From: Planococcus plakortidis | GTDB lineage: Bacteria > Bacillota > Bacilli > Bacillales_A > Planococcaceae | Assembly (NCBI RefSeq): GCF_001687605.2 | Contig: NZ_CP016539.2 | Location: forward strand, 1,332,501 to 1,396,500 | Direction of reading: 5' to 3' | Length of the DNA stretch: 64,000 nt | Shown: piece after piece, positions 45,184 through 54,468 of the stretch | Numbering within the stretch: position 1 is the stretch's first letter | Layout of the letters: each line of letters starts with the position of its first letter | Program-made: the position numbers and the translations under genes | Notes under the pieces: model-generated | The model's database searches: none | Seen by the model: the letters and a program-made list of their open reading frames with translations, nothing else | What the model was told of the DNA's origin: nothing

Positions 45184-45211
45184 AAACGGCCTTTGTGCCG
45201 TTTTTTTTTTT
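45183..45211 (+). terminator. Terminator after the microprotein gene
   Basis: AAAACGGC, loop CTTTGT, GCCGTTTT within a run of 11 T. The rest of 45212-45461 holds a short inverted repeat (GAGCGAT/ATCGCTC-like, 45263-45280) and the lcfA promoter. Confidence 0.93.
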
Positions 45212-45381
45212 AATCGAATAAAACAAGGCGAAAATTAAACCGGAAAGTGAATACAGAAAAATAGAGCGATCAAATCGCTCCAGGCGGACGCTTTTATGCC
45301 TGCCGGAAAGACGGAGGTGTTATAGAATAGTACTAGGGCTGAATATAAAATGAAGAGTTCCTCCTTTATAGAAAATAATGT

Positions 45382-45410
45382 TTGAAAGCGCTATCATAAT
45401 TCTTTATACT
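45382..45410 (+). promoter_or_regulatory. lcfA promoter with an overlapping cre
   Basis: TTGAAA (45382-45387), exactly 17 bp, TATACT (45405-45410). TGAAAGCGCTATCA (45383-45396) fits the cre consensus TGWAARCGYTWNCA at all defined positions and covers the -35 box, so CcpA should repress fatty-acid activation on preferred sugars. Confidence 0.82.
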
Positions 45411-45461
45411 TAATGTAGGAATATTCTCACGATTCCGATAACAGAGGGGGAGGTAGAAAGT

Positions 45462-47153
45462 ATGTCCGAAAAACCGTGGTTAGCCCATTACCCGCCGGAA
45501 GTACCGCACACGCTTACGTATCCGAGCATACCGGTCCAGGATTATTTAACGAAAGCCTATGAAGACTTTCCGCAGAAAACCGCCATCCATTTCCTGGGCA
45601 AGGACATTAGCTATGAAGAGTTGTATCAATCTGCCATGAAAATGGCGAATTACCTTCAAAAGCTGGGCATCGAAAAAGGGGACCGGGTATCCATCATGTT
45701 GCCAAACTGCCCACAGGCGGTCATCAGCTTCTATGGAATCCTTTACGCTGGGGGTGTCGTCGTCATGACGAATCCGCTTTATACGGAGCGGGAAATTGCC
45801 TACCAGATGAAAGATTCCGGTGCGAAGGCAATCATCGCACTTGATATTTTGTTCCCGCGGATCAACAAAGTGATCAAAGAAACGGATCTTGAGAATGTTA
45901 TCGTTACGGGTATCAAGGATTATTTATCATTCCCGAAAAACCTGGTCTACCCGTTCATCCAGAAAAAGCAATATGGCATGACTGTGAAAGTCGAACACCG
46001 GGGAATCAATCACCTCTTCACGGAAATCATGAAAACAGCTTCGCCGCAAATCACACAGCCACCATTCGATTTCGACGAAGATTTAGCGCTTTTGCAATAC
46101 ACCGGCGGAACGACCGGCTCGCCAAAAGGCGTCATGCTGACACACCGCAATTTAATCTCCAATGCGACGATGTGCGACGCTTGGCTCTATAAATCGAAGC
46201 ATGGCGAAGAGACGATCATGGGGATCATCCCCCTATTCCATGTATATGGATTGACGACTGTCCTGATCTTGTCCGTCATGCAAGGCAATAAGATGGTGCT
46301 ATTGCCGAAATTCGATCCAGAGCAGGCCTTGAAGACCATCAATAAGCAAAAGCCGACACTGTTCCCTGGCGCACCGACGCTTTACATCGGTTTGTTGAAC
46401 CACCCGGATATCCAGAAATACGACCTGTCTTCGATTGAAGCATGCTTGAGCGGATCAGCGCCGCTGCCGACGGAAGTGCAGGAGAAATTCGAACGCATCA
46501 CGGGCGGCAAGCTCGTCGAAGGCTACGGCCTGACCGAAACCTCACCGGTTACCCACTCGAATCTCGTATGGGGTGAACGGACAAAAGGCTCGATCGGCAT
46601 GCCGTATCCGGATACGGATTGCGAAATTTTCCTCCCAGGGACTACTGATCCGGTACCGAACGGCCAGATCGGTGAAATCGCCATCAAAGGGCCGCAGGTG
46701 ATGAAGGGCTATTGGAACCGTCCTGATGCAACGGCAGCTACGATCGTCGATGGCTGGCTATTGACTGGCGATCTTGGCTACATGGATGACGAAGGGCATT
46801 TCTTTATCGTCGACCGTAAAAAAGACATGATCATCGCCGGGGGCTTCAATATCTATCCAAGGGAAATCGAGGAAGTGCTGTATGAACACGAAGCGATACA
46901 GGAATGTGTCGTCGCCGGAATCCCGGACCCGTACCGCGGTGAAACGGTAAAGGCATACATCGTGGCCAAAGAAGGGTATACTGTTACAGAAGAGCAATTG
47001 GATAAGCATTGCCGCGAACATCTTGCAGCTTTCAAAGTGCCGCGTATCTACGAGTTCCGTAAAGAACTTCCGAAAACGGCAGTCGGCAAGATTCTGCGCA
47101 GATCGCTGGTGGATGAAGAAATCGCCAAACGCAACGAAGCGGTGCCTTCGTAA
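45462..47153 (+). CDS. lcfA: Long-chain fatty-acid-CoA ligase
   Basis: The enzyme activates fatty acids to acyl-CoA with ATP, feeding beta-oxidation. The 563-residue ANL-superfamily protein has YTGGTTGSPKGVMLTH (AMP/ATP loop), GYGLTETSPVTH, the hinge region GDLGYMDDEGHFFIVDRKKDMI and the C-terminal catalytic lysine in PKTAVGKILRR. GGGGGAGG precedes the ATG. It matches lcfA of B. subtilis and lies upstream of fadR, its likely repressor; the promoter is covered by a cre. Confidence 0.93.
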   Translation: MSEKPWLAHYPPEVPHTLTYPSIPVQDYLTKAYEDFPQKTAIHFLGKDISYEELYQSAMKMANYLQKLGIEKGDRVSIMLPNCPQAVISFYGILYAGGVVVMTNPLYTEREIAYQMKDSGAKAIIALDILFPRINKVIKETDLENVIVTGIKDYLSFPKNLVYPFIQKKQYGMTVKVEHRGINHLFTEIMKTASPQITQPPFDFDEDLALLQYTGGTTGSPKGVMLTHRNLISNATMCDAWLYKSKHGEETIMGIIPLFHVYGLTTVLILSVMQGNKMVLLPKFDPEQALKTINKQKPTLFPGAPTLYIGLLNHPDIQKYDLSSIEACLSGSAPLPTEVQEKFERITGGKLVEGYGLTETSPVTHSNLVWGERTKGSIGMPYPDTDCEIFLPGTTDPVPNGQIGEIAIKGPQVMKGYWNRPDATAATIVDGWLLTGDLGYMDDEGHFFIVDRKKDMIIAGGFNIYPREIEEVLYEHEAIQECVVAGIPDPYRGETVKAYIVAKEGYTVTEEQLDKHCREHLAAFKVPRIYEFRKELPKTAVGKILRRSLVDEEIAKRNEAVPS

Positions 47154-47166
47154 CTCAGGCAAAAGC

Positions 47167-47195
47167 TTGACACAATTTATACAAAACGATAATAT
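47167..47195 (+). promoter_or_regulatory. fadR-fadB-etfBA promoter
   Basis: TTGACA (47167-47172, consensus), 17 bp, TAATAT (47190-47195). A FadR-type operator follows immediately. Confidence 0.82.
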
Positions 47196-47232
47196 GAAAA
47201 TATGAATGAATCGCCATTCATATTTTCATATT
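47191..47232. promoter_or_regulatory. FadR operator inside an 18-bp perfect palindrome
   Basis: AATATGAAAATATGAATG (47191-47208) and CATTCATATTTTCATATT (47215-47232) are perfectly complementary around AATCGC. The centre TGAATGAATCGCCATTCA (47203-47220) fits the FadR consensus TGAATGA-n-TCATTCA type of B. subtilis. It overlaps the -10 and start site, so FadR bound without acyl-CoA would block its own operon. As RNA it folds to a long A+U hairpin followed by T, which could also end lcfA read-through. Confidence 0.82.
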
Positions 47233-47250
47233 TTTTTGGGTGGTGACAGG

Positions 47251-47835
47251 ATGGTAAAGAAGGATAAACCGAAATATAAGCAAATCATCGATGCTGCGGT
47301 CATCGTCATCGCAGAAAATGGTTACCACCAAGCGCAAGTCTCGAAAATTGCCAAGCAAGCCGGTGTAGCGGACGGGACGATTTATTTGTATTTCAAGAAT
47401 AAGGAAGACATTCTCATTTCCGTTTTCCAGGAGAAGATGGGCGTGTTCGTCAGCGAATTGGAAAAGATCATCGCGAAAGATGCAAGTGCAGCCGACAAGC
47501 TGGGCATGATGATCAACAGCCATTTCAGCTTGCTCGCAAGCGATCTGCATCTGGCGATCGTGACGCAGCTGGAACTTCGCCAGTCCAATCACGATATCCG
47601 CATGAAAATCAATAATGTCTTGCGGGGGTATTTGAAATTGATGGACCGGATCCTGGTCAGCGGCATGGAATCAGGAGAATTTGATCAAAATATGGATATT
47701 CGTTTAGCCCGGCAGATGGTTTTTGGTACAATGGATGAGACCATTACTACCTGGGTGATGAACGATCACAAGTATGATTTGGTCGAACTCGCACCGAAAG
47801 TGCAGCGCTTATTGCTGAAAGGCATGCAAGCGTAA
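47251..47835 (+). CDS. fadR: TetR-family fatty-acid degradation repressor FadR
   Basis: The 194-residue protein matches B. subtilis FadR (YsiA) in size: an N-terminal TetR helix-turn-helix ([22 protein letters not shown]) and a helical acyl-CoA-binding domain. ATG 47251 is preferred; the longer frame from 47206 starts within the operator. In Bacillus it represses fad/lcf genes until long-chain acyl-CoA binds. It is the first gene of a fadR-fadB-etfB-etfA operon and its own operator lies in the promoter. Confidence 0.92.
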   Translation: MVKKDKPKYKQIIDAAVIVIAENGYHQAQVSKIAKQAGVADGTIYLYFKNKEDILISVFQEKMGVFVSELEKIIAKDASAADKLGMMINSHFSLLASDLHLAIVTQLELRQSNHDIRMKINNVLRGYLKLMDRILVSGMESGEFDQNMDIRLARQMVFGTMDETITTWVMNDHKYDLVELAPKVQRLLLKGMQA

Positions 47836-47852
47836 AGGGAGGGGATGAGCAG

Positions 47853-48626
47853 GTGGAATTTATCAGTTGGAAAAAAGAAGATGGGGTAGCGATCGCGACG
47901 ATCAACCGGCCGCCGGCAAATGCATTGTCTCGCGCGCTGATCTTGGAAGTCGATGCACTTCTGGATGAGGTGAAAAACGACCCCGATGTCCGGGCAATCG
48001 TCCTGCACGGGGAAGGGCGTTTCTTCTCGGCGGGCGCAGACATCAAGGAGTTCACGGAAGTGACTTCAGGCGAGGAATTCTCGAAACTGTCAGCAAGCGG
48101 CCAAGCCGTATTCGAGCGTGTGGAAACATTCCATAAGCCGGTCATCGCCGCAATCCACGGCGCCGCACTCGGGGGCGGCTTGGAGCTTGCGATGAGCTGC
48201 CATATGCGTTTTGTCACGGAAAATGCTAAACTGGGATTGCCGGAACTGCAACTCGGCTTGATACCTGGATTTGCAGGGACACAGCGCCTGCCGCGCTATG
48301 TCGGAGTGGCAAAAGCCGCTGAAATGCTCTTGACGAGCGATCCGGTCACAGGCAAAGAAGCGGTGCAGCTCGGTCTTGCCAACCGTTCCTTCGGCGAAGA
48401 AGACCTTCTTCCGCAAACGCTTTCAATTGCGAAGAAAATTGCGAAAAAGAGCCCGGTTTCCGTGAAGGCGGCAATCGACATGCTTCAGTATTCGAAGCGC
48501 GGCGCTTTTGATGAAGGCGTCAAAGCAGAAGCGGATTCATTCGGTACAGTGTTCGTATCGGAAGATGCAAAGGAAGGCATCGGCGCTTTCCTGGAAAAAC
48601 GCGAAGCACAATTTAAAGGGAAATAA
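47853..48626 (+). CDS. fadB: Enoyl-CoA hydratase
   Basis: The crotonase-family enzyme hydrates trans-2-enoyl-CoA in beta-oxidation. The 257-residue protein has the oxyanion loop [13 protein letters not shown] and [17 protein letters not shown], and the Glu in [19 protein letters not shown] that polarises water, so it is a true hydratase rather than an isomerase. GTG 47853 follows AGGGAGGGGA. Second gene of the fadR operon. Confidence 0.9.
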   Translation: MEFISWKKEDGVAIATINRPPANALSRALILEVDALLDEVKNDPDVRAIVLHGEGRFFSAGADIKEFTEVTSGEEFSKLSASGQAVFERVETFHKPVIAAIHGAALGGGLELAMSCHMRFVTENAKLGLPELQLGLIPGFAGTQRLPRYVGVAKAAEMLLTSDPVTGKEAVQLGLANRSFGEEDLLPQTLSIAKKIAKKSPVSVKAAIDMLQYSKRGAFDEGVKAEADSFGTVFVSEDAKEGIGAFLEKREAQFKGK

Positions 48627-48646
48627 TACTTGGGAGGTTTACGTTC

Positions 48647-49420
48647 ATGAACATTTATGTATTGGTAAAACGCACGTTCGACACAGAGGAAAAACTGGTT
48701 GTCTCCGGTGGCCAGATCCAGGAAGATGGCGCGGAATTCATCATCAACCCATATGACGAGTATGCGATCGAAGAGGCCATCACGGTCCGCGACGCTCACG
48801 GCGGCGAAGTGACGGTTGTCACAATCGGTGATGAGGAAGCTGAAAAGCAATTGCGCACAGCTCTTGCCATGGGTGCTGATAAAGCAGTCTTGATCAACAC
48901 AGAAGACGATGTGGAGGAAATGGACCAGTTTACGGCAGCTTACATACTGGCAGAGTACTTGAAAGACAAAGACGCGGACTTGATCCTTGCAGGGAACGTC
49001 GCAATCGACGGCGGGTCCGGCCAGGTCGGGCCACGCGTCGCCGATTTGCTTGACATCAACTACGTAACGACAATCACAAGCCTTGAAATCGAAGGTGAAA
49101 CGGTGAAAATCGTCCGTGATATCGAAGGGGATGCAGAAGAGCTCGAAACTTCATTGCCGCTATTGGTAACTGCCCAGCAAGGCTTGAACGAGCCGCGCTA
49201 TCCGTCTCTTCCAGGAATCATGAAAGCGAAGAAAAAGCCGCTTGAAGAGCTTGAGCTCGACGACCTGGATATCGACGAAGACGATGTAGAAGCGAAAACG
49301 GAAACGATCGAAGTATACTTGCCGCCGAAAAAAGAAGCCGGCCGCATTTTGGAAGGCGAAATTCCTAGCCAAGTCTCTGAATTGGTCAGCCTGCTTCGCT
49401 CTGAAGCCAAAGTAATATAA
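48647..49420 (+). CDS. etfB: Electron transfer flavoprotein, beta subunit
   Basis: EtfB binds AMP and, with EtfA, passes electrons from acyl-CoA dehydrogenases to the respiratory chain. The 257-residue protein shows INPYDEYAIEEAI, MGADKAVLI, and GNVAIDGGSGQVGPRVADLL, followed by the signature SLEIEGETVKIVRDIEG. GGGAGG precedes the ATG. It lies 20 bp after fadB and 49 bp before etfA. Confidence 0.95.
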   Translation: MNIYVLVKRTFDTEEKLVVSGGQIQEDGAEFIINPYDEYAIEEAITVRDAHGGEVTVVTIGDEEAEKQLRTALAMGADKAVLINTEDDVEEMDQFTAAYILAEYLKDKDADLILAGNVAIDGGSGQVGPRVADLLDINYVTTITSLEIEGETVKIVRDIEGDAEELETSLPLLVTAQQGLNEPRYPSLPGIMKAKKKPLEELELDDLDIDEDDVEAKTETIEVYLPPKKEAGRILEGEIPSQVSELVSLLRSEAKVI

Positions 49421-49469
49421 ATATACGCCAATCATTTATTTTCACATCTACTTAGGGGGTTAACGGACT

Positions 49470-50438
49470 ATGTCGAAAAAAGTATTAGTATTGGGCGAAA
49501 CGCGTGAAGGCGCTTTGCGCAACGTATCATTTGAAGCAATTGCCGCAGCCAAGAAAATTTCAGGCGGCGGGGAAATCGTCGCTGTCCTGCTTGGGGAAGC
49601 GGTGAGCGAATTCGGCAACGAATTGGTAGCGTACGGCGCAGACCGTGTCATCACAGTGGAGCACCCACACTTGAAATCCTATACATCCGATGGCTACGGC
49701 CAGGCATTCATGGCGGTCGTCGACCAGGAGCAGCCGGAAGCGATCGTCTTCGGCCACACTGCGGTCGGCAAGGACTTGTCGCCGAAAATTGCCTCGAAAT
49801 TGCAAACGGGCTTGATCTCCGATGTGACGGATATCGAAGGGGAGGGCGATGACGCTGTCTTCATCCGCCCGATCTATTCCGGTAAAGCTTTCGAAAAAGT
49901 GAAACTGAAAGAAGACGGCGTTCTCTTCGTTACCGTGCGCCCGAACAACATCGCGCCGCTTGAGCGCGAAGAGCGTTCCGGCGACGTATCGAGCTTGTCG
50001 GTCGATATCACGAACTTGCGCACGATCATCAAAAATGTGGTCCGCAAATCCGCAGAAGGCGTCGACCTTTCCGAAGCGAAAGTCATCATCGCAGGCGGGC
50101 GCGGCGTCAAGAGCAAGGAAGGATTCGAGCCATTGCAGGAATTGGCTGACCTTCTCGGCGGTGCAGTCGGAGCTTCACGCGGCGCGTGCGACGCAGATTA
50201 CTGCGATTATTCCTTGCAGATCGGCCAGACAGGGAAAGTCGTTACACCTGATCTCTACATCGCAGCAGGAATTTCCGGCGCGATCCAGCACATGGCCGGG
50301 ATGTCCAATTCCAAGGTCATCGTGGCGATCAACAAAGACCCTGAAGCGAACATCTTCAAAGTGGCAGACTACGGAATCGTCGGGGACCTATTCGACGTCA
50401 TCCCATTGCTCACGGAAGAATTCAAGAAAGTGATGTAA
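49470..50438 (+). CDS. etfA: Electron transfer flavoprotein, alpha subunit
   Basis: EtfA binds the active FAD. The 322-residue protein has the N-terminal nucleotide-fold domain and the C-terminal FAD domain with VGASRGACDADY, IGQTGKVVTPDLYIAAGISGAIQHMAGM and VAINKDPEANIFKVADYGIVGD, as in the family. TTAGGGGG precedes the ATG. Last gene of the fadR operon; a terminator follows. Confidence 0.95.
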   Translation: MSKKVLVLGETREGALRNVSFEAIAAAKKISGGGEIVAVLLGEAVSEFGNELVAYGADRVITVEHPHLKSYTSDGYGQAFMAVVDQEQPEAIVFGHTAVGKDLSPKIASKLQTGLISDVTDIEGEGDDAVFIRPIYSGKAFEKVKLKEDGVLFVTVRPNNIAPLEREERSGDVSSLSVDITNLRTIIKNVVRKSAEGVDLSEAKVIIAGGRGVKSKEGFEPLQELADLLGGAVGASRGACDADYCDYSLQIGQTGKVVTPDLYIAAGISGAIQHMAGMSNSKVIVAINKDPEANIFKVADYGIVGDLFDVIPLLTEEFKKVM

Positions 50439-50443
50439 TCACG

Positions 50444-50471
50444 ACAGCCCGCAATTTAGCGGGCTGTTTTT
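50444..50471 (+). terminator. Terminator after etfA
   Basis: ACAGCCCGC and GCGGGCTGT form a 9-bp stem with a six-base loop, then T5. Confidence 0.92.
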
Positions 50472-50486
50472 ATTCTGCAACTCGAG

Positions 50487-50602
50487 ATGGAGCGGAAGGG
50501 GCCGACTCCTGCAGATAAAGTGGGTTTGAGAGACCCCGGAATGAGCGTAGCGAATGAGGAGGCTCGATGCCCACTCCGCGGAAAGCGTGCCCCTGCAGCG
50601 GA
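50487..50602. repeat. Dispersed intergenic repeat, family 2, copy 2
   Basis: Shares GGGTTTGAGAGACCC (50522-50536), AATGAGCG, GAGGAGGCTCGAT and CCGCGGAAAGCG with 36-192. Inner arms AGTGGG (50519-50524) and CCCACT (50570-50575) pair; ends GGGGC/GCCCC also pair. It occupies most of the 320-bp gap between etfA and trxA; the remainder holds the trxA promoter and nothing else I can identify. Confidence 0.6.
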
Positions 50603-50711
50603 ATCTCCTGGTCTTTAATTACATTGACTGCATCAAACCGAGGCAGTTTAACGGAAACAACAGCCGGGTATGGAAGGACTAGGCAAATAAATAGCTAGCG
50701 TAAATCACGTC

Positions 50712-50720
50712 TGCTATAAT
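50712..50720 (+). promoter_or_regulatory. trxA promoter, extended -10
   Basis: TGC-TATAAT (50712-50720), an ideal extended -10; the -35 region is poor. The leader is about 30 nt to the AAGGAGG ribosome site. Confidence 0.6.
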
Positions 50721-50759
50721 CGAAATATAGTTTGGTTATCACTTAAGGAGGAATTATAC

Positions 50760-51074
50760 ATGGCAATCGTTAAAGGTACAGACCAGAATTTCAAACAGGA
50801 AGTTTCAGAAGGACTCGTATTGGTAGACTTTTGGGCAGCATGGTGCGGGCCTTGTAAAATGATCGCTCCAGTTCTTGAAGAACTCGATGCGGATATGGAC
50901 GATAAAGTGAAAATCGTGAAATTGGATGTTGATGAAAACCAACAGACAGCTAGCGAATACGGCATCATGTCCATCCCGACACTTCTTTTGATGAAAAACG
51001 GCGAAACAGTCGATAAAGTAGTCGGCTTCCGTCCGAAAGAAGCTTTGGCTGAATTGGTTGAAAAACACGCATAA
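50760..51074 (+). CDS. trxA: Thioredoxin
   Basis: The 104-residue protein is a classical thioredoxin with WCGPC at residues 29-33 ([12 protein letters not shown] region reads [12 protein letters not shown]) and the cis-Pro in [12 protein letters not shown]. It reduces cytoplasmic disulfides and supplies ribonucleotide reductase and peroxiredoxins. AAGGAGG precedes the ATG. It lies between etfA and uvrC as in B. subtilis, with its own terminator. Confidence 0.97.
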   Translation: MAIVKGTDQNFKQEVSEGLVLVDFWAAWCGPCKMIAPVLEELDADMDDKVKIVKLDVDENQQTASEYGIMSIPTLLLMKNGETVDKVVGFRPKEALAELVEKHA

Positions 51075-51078
51075 TTCC

Positions 51079-51112
51079 AAAACCGGGTCCCATTCGTGGA
51101 ACCCGGTTTTTT
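51079..51112 (+). terminator. Terminator after trxA
   Basis: AAAACCGGGTCC and GGAACCCGGTTTT pair with one bulge, followed by T-rich sequence; loop CATTCGT. Confidence 0.9.
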
Positions 51113-51127
51113 AAATAGGGTGAGGAA

Positions 51128-52921
51128 ATGAAAAATGAAATGATTCAACATAAATTGGCAGTTTTGCCGGACCAGCCAGGCTGCTATTTGATGAAGGACC
51201 GGCAAGGGACGGTCATCTATGTAGGCAAGGCGAAAGTGTTGAAGAACCGTGTGCGTTCCTATTTCACAGGCAGCCACGACACGAAAACACAGCGCCTTGT
51301 CAATGAAATCGAGGATTTTGAATACATCGTCACGTCTTCCGACAAAGAAGCATTGATCCTTGAATTGAACTTGATCAAAAAGCATGATCCGAAATACAAT
51401 ATTCGCCTGAAAGACAATAAGACCTATCCGTATTTGAAAATCACGGGCGAACGCCATCCGAAATTGGTCATCACGAGACAGGTCAAAAAAGACAAAGGGA
51501 AATATTTTGGCCCTTATCCGAACGCCTACGCGGCAAGTGAGACAAAAAAGCTGCTAGACCGTTTGTATCCACTCCGCAAATGCCATACAATGCCGGACCG
51601 CGTCTGCCTGTATTACCATCTCGGCCAATGCCTTGCGCCTTGCGTGAAGCCGGTGGAAAAAGATACGTACAGGGAAATGATCGACGGCATCAGCCGATTC
51701 CTGAACGGCGGCTTCCGCGAAGTGAAGCAGGAGCTGACCGAAAAGATGAGCGAGGCGGCGGAGAATCTGGAGTTCGAACGGGCGAAAGAATACCGAGACC
51801 AGATCAGCCATATCGAATCGGTCATGGAAAAACAGAAAATGGCCATGAATGATTTTACCAACCGCGACGTCTTTGCCTACGCTGTCGACAAGGGCTGGAT
51901 GTGCGTACAGGTATTTTTCGTGCGGCAGGGAAAGCTGATCGAGCGCGAAGTGTCGATGTTCCCGTTGTACCGCGACCCGGAAGAGGAATTCTTGACCTTC
52001 CTCGGCCAGTTCTATGAAAAGCCGGATCACATCAAACCGAATGAAATCCTGCTTCCGGAAGCGGAAGATGAAGTATTCCTGAAAGAATGGCTCGGCGCGA
52101 AAGTGCTTGTCCCGCAGCGCGGCAAGAAAAAAGATTTGGTACAACTCGCGCAAAAAAACGCGGAAATCGCCATCAAAGAAAAGTTCCAGCTGCTCGAGCG
52201 CCAGGAAGAACGGACGGTCGGTGCCTGCAATGAACTGGGCGATGCGATGAACATCCACACGCCGCTGCGCATCGAAGCATTCGATAATTCCCATATCCAA
52301 GGGGCGGATGCCGTATCGGCGATGGTCGTCTTCGTCGACGGCAAGCCATCGAAGAAGGATTACCGGAAATACAAGACACGTTCCGCGGAAAAACCGGATG
52401 ACTATGCGGCGATGCGTGAAGTGGTCCGCAGGCGTTACAGCCGTGTGTTGAAGGATGGATTGCCGCTGCCCGACTTGATCATCATCGATGGGGGCAAAGG
52501 CCAGATCGAAGCGGCACGTGAAATCGTTGAAGACGAACTCGGGCTCGATATCCCGATTGCGGGCCTTGCAAAAGATGCCAAGCACCAAACGTCTCAACTT
52601 TTGTACGGCAGCCCGATCGAAATGGTGGAACTCAAACGCACAAGTGAAGCATTTTATTTATTGCAGCGCATCCAAGACGAAGTCCACCGTTTTGTCATCA
52701 CATTCCACCGCCAATTGCGCGGCAAGAATTCGATTCAATCGGCGTTGGATGGGCTCCAAGGCGTCGGCCCGAAACGCAAGCAGCAATTGCTCAAGCATTT
52801 CGGGTCCGTCCGGAAAATCAAGGAAGCGACAGCTGGCGAAATCCAAGAAGCGGGGATCCCCGAGAAGCTGGCAGCTGAAATCGAACGGCATTTCAAGGAA
52901 CAGCCGTTGCAACAGGAATAA
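51128..52921 (+). CDS. uvrC: Excinuclease ABC subunit C
   Basis: UvrC makes both incisions in nucleotide excision repair. The 597-residue protein has the GIY-YIG nuclease (about 15-95: [21 protein letters not shown]), a Cys-rich segment, the UVR/UvrB-binding motif (about 195-235), the RNase H-like endonuclease ([18 protein letters not shown] and [10 protein letters not shown] with catalytic Asp residues) and C-terminal (HhH)2 ([18 protein letters not shown]). Start ATG 51128 follows AGGGTGAGG closely; ATG 51140 is an alternative. Confidence 0.95.
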   Translation: MKNEMIQHKLAVLPDQPGCYLMKDRQGTVIYVGKAKVLKNRVRSYFTGSHDTKTQRLVNEIEDFEYIVTSSDKEALILELNLIKKHDPKYNIRLKDNKTYPYLKITGERHPKLVITRQVKKDKGKYFGPYPNAYAASETKKLLDRLYPLRKCHTMPDRVCLYYHLGQCLAPCVKPVEKDTYREMIDGISRFLNGGFREVKQELTEKMSEAAENLEFERAKEYRDQISHIESVMEKQKMAMNDFTNRDVFAYAVDKGWMCVQVFFVRQGKLIEREVSMFPLYRDPEEEFLTFLGQFYEKPDHIKPNEILLPEAEDEVFLKEWLGAKVLVPQRGKKKDLVQLAQKNAEIAIKEKFQLLERQEERTVGACNELGDAMNIHTPLRIEAFDNSHIQGADAVSAMVVFVDGKPSKKDYRKYKTRSAEKPDDYAAMREVVRRRYSRVLKDGLPLPDLIIIDGGKGQIEAAREIVEDELGLDIPIAGLAKDAKHQTSQLLYGSPIEMVELKRTSEAFYLLQRIQDEVHRFVITFHRQLRGKNSIQSALDGLQGVGPKRKQQLLKHFGSVRKIKEATAGEIQEAGIPEKLAAEIERHFKEQPLQQE

Positions 52922-52935
52922 CTTCATGGTATTGT
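52907..52935 (+). promoter_or_regulatory. lysC leader promoter
   Basis: TTGCAA (52907-52912, inside the uvrC end), 17 bp, TATTGT (52930-52935) with an extended TGG before it. The start near 52942 leads into the lysine riboswitch. Confidence 0.65.
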
Positions 52936-52963
52936 AATAACACAATTGAATCACTTGTAAAAA

Positions 52964-53203
52964 GTGATGATAGAGGAGCGGACGTCAATAGTAAGCATTC
53001 CGAGATTTGCAGAATCTGTGAAGGATGCCGAAAGGGACGCCCGCCGAAGTTTACGCGCACTGCTTGCGCGTATGCTGGTCCTGCATTTAAGAGATGCAGG
53101 GCTGTCAGAGTTTGACTCTGGAGGGCTATCTCACATGGACGCTTGAAATCGTACATGAGAAGAGAGGTAGCTTGCCGGGCAATCGGCAAGTTGCCTCTTT
53201 TTT
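52964..53203 (+). ncRNA. Lysine riboswitch (L box) with terminator
   Basis: The P1 arms GTGATGATAG (52964-52973) and GGCTATCTCAC (53124-53134) enclose the L-box landmarks: AGAGGAGCG (52972-52980), an AGTA segment, GATGCCGAAAGGG (53024-53036), G+C hairpins at 53050-53070 and 53085-53110, and GGAGGGCTATC. A terminator GAGGTAGCTTGCCG / CGGCAAGTTGCCTC with T7 follows (53164-53203). Lysine binding should favour termination ahead of lysC. Confidence 0.93.
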
Positions 53204-53239
53204 ATTGAGGGCCACTTACTTTAAGTGGGAGTGAAGAGA

Positions 53240-54466
53240 ATGACAACAATCGTAATGAAATTCGGGGGGACGTCCGTGGCGTCCCCGGAGAAAATCGTGG
53301 GCGTGGCAAAGCGTGCCATCCGTGAAAAACAGCAAGGCAAGCGCGTCGTCATCGTGGTGTCGGCGATGGGCAAAACGACGGACACGCTGCTCGGCCTCGC
53401 CGGGGAGATTTCCGCCGAGCCGCCTAAGCGTGAAATGGACATGCTGCTCGCGACAGGGGAACAAGTGACCATCTCGCTATTGGCGATGGCATTTAAAGAA
53501 CTCGGCCATGATGCCTTGAGTTTCACGGGATGGCAGGCGGGCATCGAAACGGAATCCGTCCCGCGCAATGCTCGTATCGAGACGATCCATACGCAGCGCT
53601 TGGAAGAGGCGCTCGATCTCGGCTTGTTCTGCGTAGTCGCAGGTTTCCAAGGCGTCGACAAGAACGGCAACATCACGACGCTCGGCCGCGGCGGATCCGA
53701 TACGACTGCGGTAGCGCTGGCGGCTGCTTTGGGCGCTGAGAAGTGCGAGATCTACACGGATGTCGACGGGGTCTACACGTCCGACCCGCGTTATGTTACA
53801 GGCGCGCGCAAGCTCGAACAGATTTCATACGACGAAATGCTCGAACTGGCGAACCTCGGAGCGGGAGTCCTTCATCCGCGAGCCGTGGAATTCGCCAAAA
53901 ACAACCAAGTGCCCCTCTCTGTGCGGGCCAGCTACTCGGATGAACCGGGGACTATCATACAAGAGGTGATCACTGTGGAAAAAAATCTTATCGTGCGTGG
54001 TGTGGCATTCGAAAACGACATCGCCCGCATCACTGTCAGTTACACCAAGCCGTTTAATGGGTCGCTTGCCAATATATTCACGGTCTTGGCGGACCAGCTG
54101 ATCGATGTCGACATCATCGTCCAAAGCATCAGTGAGGAGTTTCCGCCGTCCGTCTCGTTCTCGATCAAGGAAGACAGCCTGGCAGAAGCGCAGCGCGTGT
54201 TGTCGAAAGCGCAGGAGCAGATCGGCTACAACGCCCTCGATATCGAAACCGGCTTGGCGAAAGTATCGATCGTCGGCTCCGGCATGGTGTCGAATCCCGG
54301 CGTCGCAGCGAAGATGTTCGACATACTCCGCGGGCAGAACGTGCCTGTGAAAATGGTCAGCACATCCGAAATCAAAGTGTCTGTCGTCGTGCCGGCGAGT
54401 GAGATGGAACGCTCGGCAAATGCGCTCCACGATGCATACGGCCTGACGCCAGCGACAGTACAGTAA
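53240..54466 (+). CDS. lysC: Aspartokinase II, alpha and beta subunits
   Basis: LysC phosphorylates aspartate, the first step toward lysine, methionine and threonine. ATG 53240 is preferred to GTG 53225, which lies upstream of the GTGAAGAG ribosome region. The 408-residue alpha subunit has the kinase domain (KFGGTSVASPEKI, LGRGGSDTTAVALAAAL, TDVDGVYTSDPR) and two C-terminal ACT domains. The lysine-sensing type II form is typical of Bacillus. It is preceded by a lysine riboswitch and contains an internal start for the beta subunit. B. subtilis has yslB downstream; here sdhC follows directly. Confidence 0.95.
   Translation: MTTIVMKFGGTSVASPEKIVGVAKRAIREKQQGKRVVIVVSAMGKTTDTLLGLAGEISAEPPKREMDMLLATGEQVTISLLAMAFKELGHDALSFTGWQAGIETESVPRNARIETIHTQRLEEALDLGLFCVVAGFQGVDKNGNITTLGRGGSDTTAVALAAALGAEKCEIYTDVDGVYTSDPRYVTGARKLEQISYDEMLELANLGAGVLHPRAVEFAKNNQVPLSVRASYSDEPGTIIQEVITVEKNLIVRGVAFENDIARITVSYTKPFNGSLANIFTVLADQLIDVDIIVQSISEEFPPSVSFSIKEDSLAEAQRVLSKAQEQIGYNALDIETGLAKVSIVGSGMVSNPGVAAKMFDILRGQNVPVKMVSTSEIKVSVVVPASEMERSANALHDAYGLTPATVQ
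53975..54466 (+). other. Internal start of the LysC beta subunit
   Basis: GTG at codon 246 (53975) follows GAGGTG (53963-53968) at 6 bp. The product would have 163 residues and contain just the two ACT domains, the size known for the beta subunit of B. subtilis aspartokinase II, which also starts at codon 246. It completes an alpha2beta2 enzyme from one gene. Confidence 0.75.
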
Positions 54467-54468
54467 GC

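Noticed and set aside
51554-52597. 347-codon minus-strand frame opposite uvrC
   Set aside because: Long but a codon-bias shadow; no ribosome site and no recognisable domain, while uvrC is intact on the other strand.
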